Of a stretch of DNA of 64,000 bases, positions 35,651 through 44,382 are shown one piece after another. Origin of the DNA: Larkinella arboricola (GTDB taxonomy: Bacteria; Bacteroidota; Bacteroidia; Cytophagales; Spirosomataceae); NCBI RefSeq assembly GCF_003259745.1, contig NZ_QLMC01000010.1:1-64000 (forward strand), written 5' to 3'. Positions within the stretch are counted from its first letter, which is position 1. Each line of letters begins with the position of its first letter. The translations under genes and the position numbers were made by a program. The notes below the pieces were generated by a model. It had not been told where the DNA came from and did no database searches. It saw only the letters and a program-made list of their open reading frames with translations.

Positions 35651-35887
35651 GTGCCCTCGCAGGGCTTCTTTGCCGATATTCTCTCGGATGACAACGGTAT
35701 TAACCTGCACCGTTTTGAGAATGTAACCTGGGCATTCATTGCCATCCTAGTCTATCTCTACAAGGTATCGCTCATTACCAAAGGCTGCGAACTGCCCGAG
35801 TTAAGTGATACGCTGCTAGCCCTGACCGGCATCAGCAGTGCGACTTACTTGGTCTTAAAAAGTAAGGAGAATGATCCGCCCGTGTAG
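35651..35887 (+). pseudogene. C-terminal fragment of a membrane protein
   Basis: The frame reads SQGFFADILSDDNGINLHRF followed by one hydrophobic helix and then LLALTGISSATYLVLKSKEN. The pattern GFF-D-LSD--G--LHRF, a WxxxAI helix, then L-LTGIS--TYL is one I associate with the conserved C-terminus of longer bacterial membrane proteins. The N-terminal part is missing, and the only start is a GTG inside the motif-free lead. Upstream sequence carries a degenerate copy of the same junction. Likely a remnant. Confidence 0.4.
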
Positions 35888-36049
35888 CAGGCCAACACGG
35901 CTACGGCTTCCAGTGATTCGGCACCGGTTTCACGTACCCACCAACTCCTTGCAGTCATCCCCCTACAGCCTTAATCTAATGTCTTACTACCGGGTCAAAT
36001 GTGAGGAAGGTTGTAGCTTCACTATTTACTTTTATAGTAAATAAATCAA

Positions 36050-36072
36050 TTCTATTCTATTCTATTCTATTC
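36050..36072. repeat. TCTAT pentanucleotide microsatellite
   Basis: Four perfect copies of TCTAT plus a partial fifth. It is in non-coding sequence, so slippage would not alter a protein. Confidence 0.8.
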
Positions 36073-36283
36073 CTAGAGTCCCTAGTCCCTCTTCTCGTTG
36101 TCGGTACTGGCTTCAAAGCCGTTCAGTAGAAAACCTGTTAAATTGACAACGTAAAGTGTTTTGGCAATACCGTTAAAACTGGGTTCCCACAAGCGGATCC
36201 GGGTGGCGTAGTACTTGTGCAGACACGACACAGGAGATATTCTACAAAGAGGGCTAGTGAACGGGCTGACGGGGCTAAACATA

Positions 36284-36323
36284 ATCATCAATTCTGCTGA
36301 AACTATCCAGCAGAATTGATGAT
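36284..36323 (-). terminator. 16-bp hairpin after the MFS gene
   Basis: ATCATCAATTCTGCTG at 36284-36299 pairs exactly with 36308-36323 around an 8-base loop. It lies 20 bases past the stop of the MFS gene, the last gene of the minus-strand operon, and is the natural transcript end. There is no strong T-run after the stem on the minus strand. Confidence 0.6.
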
Positions 36324-36343
36324 TTGTTCCGTAAACAATTACC

Positions 36344-37597
36344 CTATTTCGCCGGGTTTGCCGGTTTGACCATCAGCAGGAAATAGGCACAAAGCAGCAT
36401 GATCGCGGCCGCAACGTAAAAAAGGATCGTCAGATTAACATTTGCGTCACGCAGAATACCCCCGGCGTATAAACCGATACCGCCCACGATACAACTGAAC
36501 AGATTCAGAACGCCGTAACCCGTGGCGCGGTAGCGCGGATCGGAAACCAGGCAGAGAATCGGCATCATGTTGGCATCACTGAAGGAACGGGTAAAGGAAT
36601 ACACCATAAAACCGGCTATCGCTACCGCCACGCTGGCTGTACTGCTGGCGAAGAACACTGCCGGTGCGGCAACCACCAACCCCAGGGCAGGCACCAGCAT
36701 ACGGGCTCTCGGATTGGTGCGACTCCAGCGGTCGGCCCAGGCTCCTCCAACCAAGACACCCACCAGACCGGCCGTGTACAAATATCCGGTAGCATACAAA
36801 CCAGCCGTCGTTTGACTCAGCTGAAAATGTTCCCGGTAGAACGTGGGTAGCCAACCGATAATCAGCCAGCCTACCACGCCCAAAAGCCCCCAGTACGTCA
36901 GGGTCAGCACAAAGGCTTTCTGACTGAAAAGACTCCTTATGCCCCGCCAGAAACTAACTGGAGACTCCGGCGAAGCCGCAATTTCGGTCGTAAAATCGGT
37001 TTGCGGTTTGGGCGCATCACGGAGCACCAGCAGCAGAACAAGGGCGTATCCAATGCCAAACAGGCCAAACACCTCAAACGCAGCGTTCCAGCGGTGTTTT
37101 TCGGCAATCCAGCCACCCACAAAGCCCAAGCTTTGTCCAGCAATGACCCCCGCCATATGGATACCGGTTGCCAGTGAACGCGTAGAGCCCCGGTGGTAAT
37201 CGGCAATCAGGGCCAAAGCTGCCGGGATATAACAGGCTTCACTAATGCCCATCAGCGCCCGCGTGAGCAGCAACTCTTCGAAGGAGGTGGCCCGGGCCGT
37301 CAGCCAGGTAACTACCGACCAGATGAAAAGACTCCCAATAATGACCCGACTCCGGTTGAACCGATCGGCCAGAAAACCGGCAAATGGGCTTAGCAATCCG
37401 TAGACCCACAGAAATACCGCCGTCAGCAGTCCAAACCGCGCGTCGCTCATGGGAATGGATTCCAGAATCGACCCGCGCATGGTGGTGATCATGATGCGGT
37501 CGAGGTAATTCAGACACCCGACTACGCCGAGCATGGCTACAAAGAGCCACGCCCGCGCAGACGGTTTGGTTTGGGGAGGAATAGTCGTCGATTGCAC
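36344..37597 (-). CDS. MFS transporter (anion:cation symporter type)
   Basis: A 417-residue inner-membrane transporter with twelve predicted helices, starting with GTG at 37595-37597. The first helix, NYLDRIMITTMRGSILESI, and the following RFGLLTAVFLWVYGLLSPFA are typical of the ACS subfamily, which carries hexuronates and sialic or other organic acids. The MFS loop motif GFLADRFNRSRVI is present. It begins 19 bases after susD and is the last gene of the operon. The nearby aldolase and sialidase-like genes point to a sialic-acid-like or 2-keto-3-deoxy acid substrate. That is inferred from context only. Confidence 0.85.
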   Translation of the reverse strand: MQSTTIPPQTKPSARAWLFVAMLGVVGCLNYLDRIMITTMRGSILESIPMSDARFGLLTAVFLWVYGLLSPFAGFLADRFNRSRVIIGSLFIWSVVTWLTARATSFEELLLTRALMGISEACYIPAALALIADYHRGSTRSLATGIHMAGVIAGQSLGFVGGWIAEKHRWNAAFEVFGLFGIGYALVLLLVLRDAPKPQTDFTTEIAASPESPVSFWRGIRSLFSQKAFVLTLTYWGLLGVVGWLIIGWLPTFYREHFQLSQTTAGLYATGYLYTAGLVGVLVGGAWADRWSRTNPRARMLVPALGLVVAAPAVFFASSTASVAVAIAGFMVYSFTRSFSDANMMPILCLVSDPRYRATGYGVLNLFSCIVGGIGLYAGGILRDANVNLTILFYVAAAIMLLCAYFLLMVKPANPAK

Positions 37598-37616
37598 GAA
37601 GCCGTTACAATTAAGG

Positions 37617-39095
37617 TTAATAACCGGGGTTTTGCGTGATGGCCGGGGTTACATCACGCACGGATTGGGGAATCGGAAACAGGTATTGATCCCGGCTTTT
37701 GACGTTACCTCCGAGGTTATACTGAGTCAGGAACGCTTTCATAACATCCAGCGCCCGATCGGTACGGACCAGATCGAACCACCGGAGGTTTTCAAAGCAG
37801 AACTCCGCCCGGCGTTCCTTTTCCATCCACAACCGGAAGCTGGCCTGGTCCGGCACATTGGCTGCGGTTTTTGGGGCTAGACCGGCGCGTTTCCGCACGT
37901 TGTTCAGAATCTGAAACGCTTCTCCTGAAGCCGAATAGCCGATTTCATTCAGACTTTCGGCGTACATCATCAGCACATCGGTATACCCCAGCGCAATCCA
38001 GTCGATATCCCAGTCATTGGCGACCGTAACGGGGCCGTTCTGGTATTTCTGGCTGGTGGGCAGAGTGGTAATGGTCTGACCGGATTTGTGGAGCCAGCTC
38101 TCCCGGATCGCGCTGGTTTTTCGTTTGTCGCCCGGTTCAAAGCTGTTGAGCAGGTCGTTGGAAAGAAACAGGTTGAAAGGAGAGCCGCCAAACGGCAGTC
38201 CTCCCTGCGCAACGGGCACCGGCGCAACATCGTTGGAGGCATTGCGCGTCGGGAACGGGTTGCCCTGCCCACTGGCCCCAGTTTTGAACAGAAGCGAGAA
38301 CACCTGCTGCTTACCACCTTCGAACTGATGGCTGTAAATGTTGTCGTAGTTGTCGAAAAACTCAAACTGGCCCGACTTGATCACTTCCTCAAACGCATCT
38401 TTTGCCTTAGTCCATTCGGCCTTTTTCAACGGGTAGCCACTCCGGAACACATAGACCTTACCCAGATAGCCTTTAGCGGCCCATTTGGTGGCCCGGCCCT
38501 TGTTGGCATTGTCGTACGTAGCGGGCAGCAGATTAGCCGCTTCCGTCAAATCACTGACAATCAGGTCGTAAATCTCCTCGATACTCGACCGGGTGAGTTT
38601 ATAGCTTTCGTCGATGGAAAGAGAGGTCGTTACTTTCGGCACCCCGCCAAAAAGCCGGACCAGATCAAAGTAAAACAGGGCACGGGCAAACTTCGCTTCG
38701 CCTTCGTACTGCTTCCGTTTGTCGGCGGTCATGTCAATTGTACCGACGGCTTCCAGAATCCGATTGCTGCGGTTGATGTTGTTGTAATACAGTGACCAGG
38801 CGCTGGACAGCACGGGCAGCGTCGGGGTAACATCAAACCGATTGATCGGCCCGTCGTCGTAGGCCGTACCCTGAAACGTGTTGTCGGTACGGGCTTCGGT
38901 CAGCATGTAGGAGGTTTGCGAAGTAACCCAGGCATTCCGCAGGCCGTTGTAACAGCCCAGTACGGCCTGGTTGATGTGGGTTTCGGTTTTATAAAAACCC
39001 TCCACACTTTTTTGAGAAATCGGTACCAGATCCAGTTGCTGACAACCGCTGGCCAGTCCGATCAACAGAGTGAAAATAAGGTGTACGGTTTTCAT
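37617..39095 (-). CDS. susD: SusD/RagB-family outer-membrane lipoprotein
   Basis: A 492-residue surface lipoprotein. Signal peptide MKTVHLIFTLLIGLASGCQQ with the lipobox Cys at 18. SusD signatures: SVEGFYKTETHINQAVLGCY (N-terminal), AEAKFARALFYFDLVRLFGG-like (here EGEAKFARALFYFDLVRLFG), and the C-terminal ERRAEFCFENLRWFDLVRT and FPIPQSVRDV segments. It is a TPR-rich glycan-binding lid for the SusC transporter, whose gene ends 4 bases upstream. It helps capture oligosaccharides at the cell surface. Its ligand must be inferred from the operon (sialidase-like protein, lyase). Length and motifs are normal. Confidence 0.93.
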   Translation of the reverse strand: MKTVHLIFTLLIGLASGCQQLDLVPISQKSVEGFYKTETHINQAVLGCYNGLRNAWVTSQTSYMLTEARTDNTFQGTAYDDGPINRFDVTPTLPVLSSAWSLYYNNINRSNRILEAVGTIDMTADKRKQYEGEAKFARALFYFDLVRLFGGVPKVTTSLSIDESYKLTRSSIEEIYDLIVSDLTEAANLLPATYDNANKGRATKWAAKGYLGKVYVFRSGYPLKKAEWTKAKDAFEEVIKSGQFEFFDNYDNIYSHQFEGGKQQVFSLLFKTGASGQGNPFPTRNASNDVAPVPVAQGGLPFGGSPFNLFLSNDLLNSFEPGDKRKTSAIRESWLHKSGQTITTLPTSQKYQNGPVTVANDWDIDWIALGYTDVLMMYAESLNEIGYSASGEAFQILNNVRKRAGLAPKTAANVPDQASFRLWMEKERRAEFCFENLRWFDLVRTDRALDVMKAFLTQYNLGGNVKSRDQYLFPIPQSVRDVTPAITQNPGY

Positions 39096-39099
39096 CCTT

Positions 39100-42000
39100 C
39101 TAGAATTTTACGTTTAAACCGAGGGTATAGGTCCGGGCCAGCGGGTAGGTGGCGTCGAAATCGACACCAGCCAGGGTATTGGTGTTCGAATACGTTCCCG
39201 TCTGGGGGTTTTTATTGTAATGGTCGTGCATAAAGACGTTGTCGACGCTGCCGTAAATCCGGATGCCGCTGATGCTCTTTGTTTTGGCCAGCAGCGACTC
39301 CGGTAGCCGGTAGCCCAGCGAAATGGTCCGAACCCGCCAGTAGGCCGCACTGCGGAGCCAGAAGCTGGAAGGGGTGGTCAGGTTGGCCGTCACAGCCGCC
39401 CGGGGTACCCAGCCATTCCCCGGCTGTTCGGGCGAACGCCACCGGTCGCGCCAGTAGCCATCGACGTTACCCCGCGATTGTCCGTGTTGCCCGATGGCGG
39501 CATTCAGTAGTTTATTGCCCCATTGCCCGTCCATCGACACCATCATGTCAAACTGGCCGTACGAAAACGAATTTTGCATACCCCAGAAAAACTTCGGGTT
39601 GTTGTTACCCAGAATGGTCCGGTCGTCTTCCGTAATTTTCCCGTCGCCGTTCACATCCTTGTACTTGATATCGCCCACATTTTGGGTTTTGTATTTCGGG
39701 TGAGAGTCGAAATCTTTCTGGTCAACAAAAACACCGTCCTGCACAAAAGCGAAGTAGCTGCCAATCGGCTGGCCGACCTGCGTGATGGTGGTAAAACCGT
39801 CCCGGGTCGTATAAATAGGGGCATTGCCAGGTCCCAGCGCCGTTACCTTGTTGGTGTTGTGGGTGATGTTAAACGAGGTGGTCCACTTGAACGGACCGGT
39901 GAGGTTCCGGGTGGTCAGTTCGAGTTCGACCCCCGAATTACGCACCGAGCCAATGTTCATCCGGGCCGACGAAAAACCGGTGATCGGCGGAATCTGGACG
40001 TTCAGCAGCAGGTCTTTCGTATCGGTCCGGTACACGTCAAATCCAATGACGACCCGGTTATTGAATACGGCCAGATCAAAACCCGCATCAAAGGTAAACG
40101 ACCGCTCCCAGCCCAGCATCCGGTTGCTGAACGAGCTTGGACTAAAACCGGAAACAACCGCCTGACTGCCGCCCAGCACGTAATTAGTATTCGACAGCGT
40201 GCCGATGGCGGCATAGTCGCCGATGTTGTTGTTCCCGGCCACCCCGTAGCTAACCCGCAGTTTCAGATCATCGATGAAGGAAACCGCGCGCATAAAAGGC
40301 TCCTGCGAAATCCGCCAGCCAACCGATGCCGCCGGAAACCAGCCCCAGCGGTTATCGGCCCCAAATCGGGAGCTACCATCCCGACGGATGCTGGCCGTCA
40401 ACAGGTATTTATCCCGGAACGAGGTGCTCACCCGGCCCAGAAACGACATCAGACTCCAGGCCGTGGCCGACGATTCCCCGGCACTCAGGATGGTCCCCAT
40501 GTTCAGCGTGGGAATTTCGTCGTCGGGAAAACCGGTTTTGGAAAGGCTCGTGGCGGTGAATTTATCTTCCTGGTAGGTAAAACCCGCCAGTGCGTTCAGG
40601 CTCCATTTTTCCTTCTGAATATCGTAGGTCAGCGTGTTCTCGTTGAGGTAGTTTTCCCGGGTTCCGGTGCCAACCGTCCCCACGTGCCCAACGCCCCGGT
40701 TGATGTTGTCCGGTTTGAAAAACTGGTCGAGATCGCTCAGAAAATCGGCCCCGAAGGAGGTCCGGAAGCGCAGGTTCTGGGCCAGATCGACGGTGGTGTA
40801 CAGATTGGCCCGCAGGTTCCGGCTTTTGGTTTCGTTGGTGATCTGGGTCGCCAGCGCAATCGGGTTCAGGTAAAAAGCCGCATGGTAGGGATAAAAACCG
40901 CCCAGCTGCGTTTGCTGGTTCAGGCCAACAATGGGCGCTACCCGCACCGACCGGCTGACCGGCCCCTGGAGACCGTCGCCATCCGAATCATTCTTCCTGA
41001 CCGAAGTAGCGGAAAGGTTTAAGCCCATGTTGACGCGGGAACTGAGTTTGGTTTCCACATTGGCGCGAAAAGCCAGCCGGTTGTAGTCCGAACCCAGTAT
41101 AATACCCTGCTGGTTGAAGTAGTTACCCGAGATGTAGTATTTGGTGTTCTCGGAAGAGCCCGACGCCGACAACTGGTAATTCTGGACCGGTGCCACCCGC
41201 GAGATCAGCTTCTGCCAGTCATGATCAGGCAACGATTTCGGATCGGTTAACCAGACCGGATCAATCCAGTAGTTGGCATTGCTCCGAACCGAATTCGGAT
41301 CACTAGCTTTTCCGCCTTGGAGCATCCAGGTGTTGTTTCGTTCTTCGATGGCAAAATCAATGTATTCATCGCGGTTGAGCACATCGACACGGCTAAACCG
41401 TTCCTGCAAACCGTAGTACGTATCAAATTCAAGCACCGGTTTGCCTTTTTTGCCCGATTTCGTCGTAATCAGTACGACGCCATTGGAACCGCGCGATCCG
41501 TAAATAGCCGCCGAAGCCGCATCTTTGAGCACTTCGATGGATTCGATCTCGTTCGGGTTAATGTTGTCCAGCCCCGAGTTGATCGGAAAACCGTCGACGA
41601 CGTACAGCGGGGACCCCGAATTGTTGATCGACCCAACCCCCCGAACCTTGACGGCCATGCCCCGTCCGGGGCTTCCGCTCGTCTCCTGCACCTGAACCCC
41701 CGCCAGTTTGCCGTTCAGGGCGTGGTCGATGCGGCTCACGGGCCGCTGATCGAGGTCCTGGGCTTTTATTTTGGCAATCGAGCTGGTAATCTGGGTGCTC
41801 TTGAGCGAACCGTATCCGATGACGACGGCTTCTTCCAGATTGATGTTCGATTCCGTGAGTTGCACATCAAGCTGATCGCTTTCAACGGTTTTCTGAACCG
41901 AATTGTAACCAATGTAGGAGAACTGGAGCATATCACCTTTTGACGCGGTAATCTGATACGCACCCTCAGCGTCAGAAACGACACCTTTCAGGGTTCCTTT

Positions 42001-42189
42001 GATTAGAATCGTCACACCCGGTAAGGATTCCCCGTTTTCGCGGGTGACTTTTCCCCGAACCGTCAGACTTTGCGAATAGACCGAACCGGACAGCAGGATT
42101 CCCAACACAACCGACAGAAAGCAATTCCAACGGTTTCGGAAGAGAATACAATCCCGGTTCCTGTAGCGAGCAGGAATAATTTTTTTCAT
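39100..42189 (-). CDS. susC: SusC/RagA TonB-linked outer-membrane transporter
   Basis: A 1029-residue TonB-dependent transporter. After the signal/anchor region comes the CarboxypepD_reg-like domain (LTVRGKVTRENGESLPGVTI, at about residues 40-120), then the TonB-box region near VVIGYGSLK, the plug (DLDQRPVSRIDHALNGKLAG, with the family VRGVGSINNSGSPLYVVDGF), and a 22-strand beta-barrel ending in YPLARTYTLGLNVKF. It forms a complex with the SusD partner encoded 4 bases downstream and imports bound glycans with TonB energy. N-terminus MKKIIPARYRNRDCILFRNR is longer than usual before the signal hydrophobic stretch (CFLSVVLGILLSGSVYS). Confidence 0.95.
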   Translation of the reverse strand: MKKIIPARYRNRDCILFRNRWNCFLSVVLGILLSGSVYSQSLTVRGKVTRENGESLPGVTILIKGTLKGVVSDAEGAYQITASKGDMLQFSYIGYNSVQKTVESDQLDVQLTESNINLEEAVVIGYGSLKSTQITSSIAKIKAQDLDQRPVSRIDHALNGKLAGVQVQETSGSPGRGMAVKVRGVGSINNSGSPLYVVDGFPINSGLDNINPNEIESIEVLKDAASAAIYGSRGSNGVVLITTKSGKKGKPVLEFDTYYGLQERFSRVDVLNRDEYIDFAIEERNNTWMLQGGKASDPNSVRSNANYWIDPVWLTDPKSLPDHDWQKLISRVAPVQNYQLSASGSSENTKYYISGNYFNQQGIILGSDYNRLAFRANVETKLSSRVNMGLNLSATSVRKNDSDGDGLQGPVSRSVRVAPIVGLNQQTQLGGFYPYHAAFYLNPIALATQITNETKSRNLRANLYTTVDLAQNLRFRTSFGADFLSDLDQFFKPDNINRGVGHVGTVGTGTRENYLNENTLTYDIQKEKWSLNALAGFTYQEDKFTATSLSKTGFPDDEIPTLNMGTILSAGESSATAWSLMSFLGRVSTSFRDKYLLTASIRRDGSSRFGADNRWGWFPAASVGWRISQEPFMRAVSFIDDLKLRVSYGVAGNNNIGDYAAIGTLSNTNYVLGGSQAVVSGFSPSSFSNRMLGWERSFTFDAGFDLAVFNNRVVIGFDVYRTDTKDLLLNVQIPPITGFSSARMNIGSVRNSGVELELTTRNLTGPFKWTTSFNITHNTNKVTALGPGNAPIYTTRDGFTTITQVGQPIGSYFAFVQDGVFVDQKDFDSHPKYKTQNVGDIKYKDVNGDGKITEDDRTILGNNNPKFFWGMQNSFSYGQFDMMVSMDGQWGNKLLNAAIGQHGQSRGNVDGYWRDRWRSPEQPGNGWVPRAAVTANLTTPSSFWLRSAAYWRVRTISLGYRLPESLLAKTKSISGIRIYGSVDNVFMHDHYNKNPQTGTYSNTNTLAGVDFDATYPLARTYTLGLNVKF

Positions 42190-42235
42190 ACATTTGAAGG
42201 TTACTACTGGTTTAGTACATCTTGTTTTTGAGTGG

Positions 42236-42257
42236 AGGAGCTGCTGGAACAGCTCCT
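42236..42257. repeat. 8-bp hairpin between sialidase-like gene and susC
   Basis: AGGAGCTG at 42236-42243 and CAGCTCCT at 42250-42257 pair around CTGGAA and are followed on the plus strand by TTTT. The genes here run on the minus strand, so as a terminator it faces the wrong way. On the minus strand it would fold in the mRNA just before susC, possibly protecting or setting the level of the susCD part of the message. Confidence 0.5.
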
Positions 42258-42268
42258 TTTTCGTTGGT

Positions 42269-44344
42269 TTATTTGAGGGTTAGAAGCGATTGAATGCGGT
42301 CTTTTAGCTGCGCCATTGGAATGACGCTTAGGTAGATGGCTGACTTGCCTTCGTGCGACGAGTAGTACGAAATCCAGAGCTTATCCTCGTGAATCAATAG
42401 GCCCGGATAGCTGGTGTCGCCCCCGGACGGCAGTTCGTAAAGACGCTGAAAAATCCCATTTTCGTCCACCTGCAACATCACGGTCGCCGTTCCGGTGCGA
42501 GAGGGAGGGCGTTCATAGGGGTACTCCCGGGTGACGACCAGCCAGCGGTTGTCGGTTAGTTCAAAGAAATTCTGCCCGCCCATGCCGTGATCAATCTGAA
42601 CGATCTCGAATTTCTGGTATGGGGGTTTGGAGGATGCCAGAAAACCGGCGGTGGAGTTGCCTCCCGCGTTCCGAATCAGGATAACCAGACTGCTGTCGGC
42701 TCTGAATTTTACTGTGGCTTCGCAGCCTTCGGGCGATGGGTTGAAGTCATTGCTAACGGCCTGGTAATTAATCCCATCGACGGTTTTATACAGAATAAGC
42801 TTCCGGTTTTTGGTGTTCACCTGCCCGGTTTTGGGATCCGTTTCGCACACATTAGAAGCCACATAGCCGGTTGGGCCATTCCAGGTAATCCGGAAAAACC
42901 AGTTGTTGGAGGGAATACCGCGCACCCGCATGGGCGAGGTCCATTGCTGGCCATCCTTCGAAAACATCACCCGGGTATGCCATTCCATTAACTTATTGTC
43001 AACGTAATCGGAACCGCCACAGGTGATCATCAGCCGACCGTCGGGCGTAATGGCCAGCTTGGGGTCGCGGAGGTCAATGCCCGGTTCCGTGATGAGGGCC
43101 TGGCTTTCCCATTTCTCGCCATCCACGGAAGCGATGACCCGGATCGTACCGTCCGACGATTCGCCCGGTTTGGTATGGACCGGCACATGGCCCAGTCCCT
43201 CGCGGAACGTACAGTAAAATTTGCCGTTAAACCGGAGCAAATCCGTAAACGCACTGTGCGGAGACGAATTCCAGATCGGTTTTGATGGCAGAATGTCGGG
43301 GGCTTTATTTAGTGCTGTGAGCTGGGAAACCGGGACTTGCGTAAAATAAATCGAGGTTTTCCCTTCGTGGGAGGAATAATACGAAATATACAGGGTTCCT
43401 TCGTGCAGGACCATTCCCGGATAGCTGTTGTCACCACTGGACGGCAACTTGAAAATCTTGCGAAACTTGCCATTCTTATCGCCCAGAAAGAAGGCCGTGT
43501 TCGGAACGGTTTCGTAGGACCGGGTTCCCATCACCAGTTGCTGGTCGTTCAGGAACAGGAAGTTAGGCCCGCCCAGCCGCATGGTCAACCGCCGAAAATT
43601 CCAGTTGGTATACGGAGCGGCACTTTTGGCCAGCATGCCTACTTTATCGCCTATTTCCCGGCGAATCAGCACAAACAGGGAATCGTGCTGGTCAAACCGT
43701 ACGGTGGCTTCATTCGGAAAACCGTCGACGTCCAGTTTGGACACCTTTTCGAACGATTTACCATCTTTCGTTTTCAGCAGATACATGGCCGTCGGACCGT
43801 TGCGTTCCTGGGGTCCAATCTGATAATCGATGGCGTAGCCAGTACCTTTGTGCCAGGTCACGCGCCAGATCCAGTCGCCCCAGGAGACGATGGACGGATC
43901 AACGTTTACTTTTTCAGGCGTCGAAAACTTCAGTCCGGTTTTGTCGGAAAAGGCGACATGTGGCGCTCGTCCAAGCAGTTTGCCCTGCTGATAAATCGAG
44001 CCACCAATGATGATCATCAAACGGCCGTTTGGCGTAATCGACAGCTTGGGGTCGCGCAGGTCGATCCCTTCTTTTTCCAGTAAGGCAACACTTTCCCAGT
44101 CTTTGCCCGTGGTTGATTTCAGAATCCGTACTTTTCCATCGGTGCCGGGTATATGGCCCGACCCTTCCCGGAACGAGCAGTAGAACGCACCTTTGAACCG
44201 AATCAGGTCCGTAAAGGCACTGTGCGTGGCCTGATCCCAGATTTTGGTTACCACCGGCCCATCGTCCTTCTTCCGACCGTACGCGGTGGTGAGGCCGGTT
44301 AGAAAGGTCAGTAAGAGAAAAAGGTGTTTGATCGAACTATTCAT
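42269..44344 (-). CDS. Exo-alpha-sialidase-like protein with two tandem modules
   Basis: A 691-residue secreted protein. I use the ATG at 44344 (MNSSIKHLFLLLTFLTGLTT), not the TTG nine bases before. It has two homologous six-bladed-propeller halves: about residues 30-345 and 355-690. Each repeats the same elements: HSAFTDL-RF-G-FYC-FREG-GH, DLRDPKLSITPNGRLMI-, an Asp-box-like SKDGQQWTS or STTGKDWES, and a terminal SYPG-L-HE--L-ISYYSSHEGK. The single Arg in FREG is present in both. The family includes BNR/exo-sialidases; I do not see a full arginine triad, so sialic acid specificity is unproven. It sits between the lipoprotein and susC genes of the operon. Confidence 0.75.
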   Translation of the reverse strand: MNSSIKHLFLLLTFLTGLTTAYGRKKDDGPVVTKIWDQATHSAFTDLIRFKGAFYCSFREGSGHIPGTDGKVRILKSTTGKDWESVALLEKEGIDLRDPKLSITPNGRLMIIIGGSIYQQGKLLGRAPHVAFSDKTGLKFSTPEKVNVDPSIVSWGDWIWRVTWHKGTGYAIDYQIGPQERNGPTAMYLLKTKDGKSFEKVSKLDVDGFPNEATVRFDQHDSLFVLIRREIGDKVGMLAKSAAPYTNWNFRRLTMRLGGPNFLFLNDQQLVMGTRSYETVPNTAFFLGDKNGKFRKIFKLPSSGDNSYPGMVLHEGTLYISYYSSHEGKTSIYFTQVPVSQLTALNKAPDILPSKPIWNSSPHSAFTDLLRFNGKFYCTFREGLGHVPVHTKPGESSDGTIRVIASVDGEKWESQALITEPGIDLRDPKLAITPDGRLMITCGGSDYVDNKLMEWHTRVMFSKDGQQWTSPMRVRGIPSNNWFFRITWNGPTGYVASNVCETDPKTGQVNTKNRKLILYKTVDGINYQAVSNDFNPSPEGCEATVKFRADSSLVILIRNAGGNSTAGFLASSKPPYQKFEIVQIDHGMGGQNFFELTDNRWLVVTREYPYERPPSRTGTATVMLQVDENGIFQRLYELPSGGDTSYPGLLIHEDKLWISYYSSHEGKSAIYLSVIPMAQLKDRIQSLLTLK

Positions 44345-44382
44345 GAAATACAAGGAATTAAGGGTTAGGAATAATCGTCGTT

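Larger units (their letters stand above)
35349..36343. other. Gene-poor stretch with remnants and repeats
   Basis: About 1 kb. It holds a C-terminal gene fragment (35651-35887), an imperfect repeat pair (CAAAATACCTGATCCGGC near 35476 and CACAATACCTATCCGGCA near 35632), a TCTAT microsatellite (36050-36072), and a 69-codon minus-strand frame (36082-36291) whose end, LYVVNLTGFLLNGFEAS, could be another remnant but matches nothing I know. The 16-bp hairpin at 36284-36323 closes the downstream operon. Confidence 0.5.

Noticed and set aside
36050-36072. TCTAT tandem repeat as a phase-variation switch
   Set aside because: It is not inside or just before a start codon of any gene I could support.
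39523-41022. 499-codon plus-strand frame antisense to susC
   Set aside because: It is the shadow of the susC coding frame: rich in Arg, Val, Gly and Pro with no domain, while susC is a clear full-length family member.
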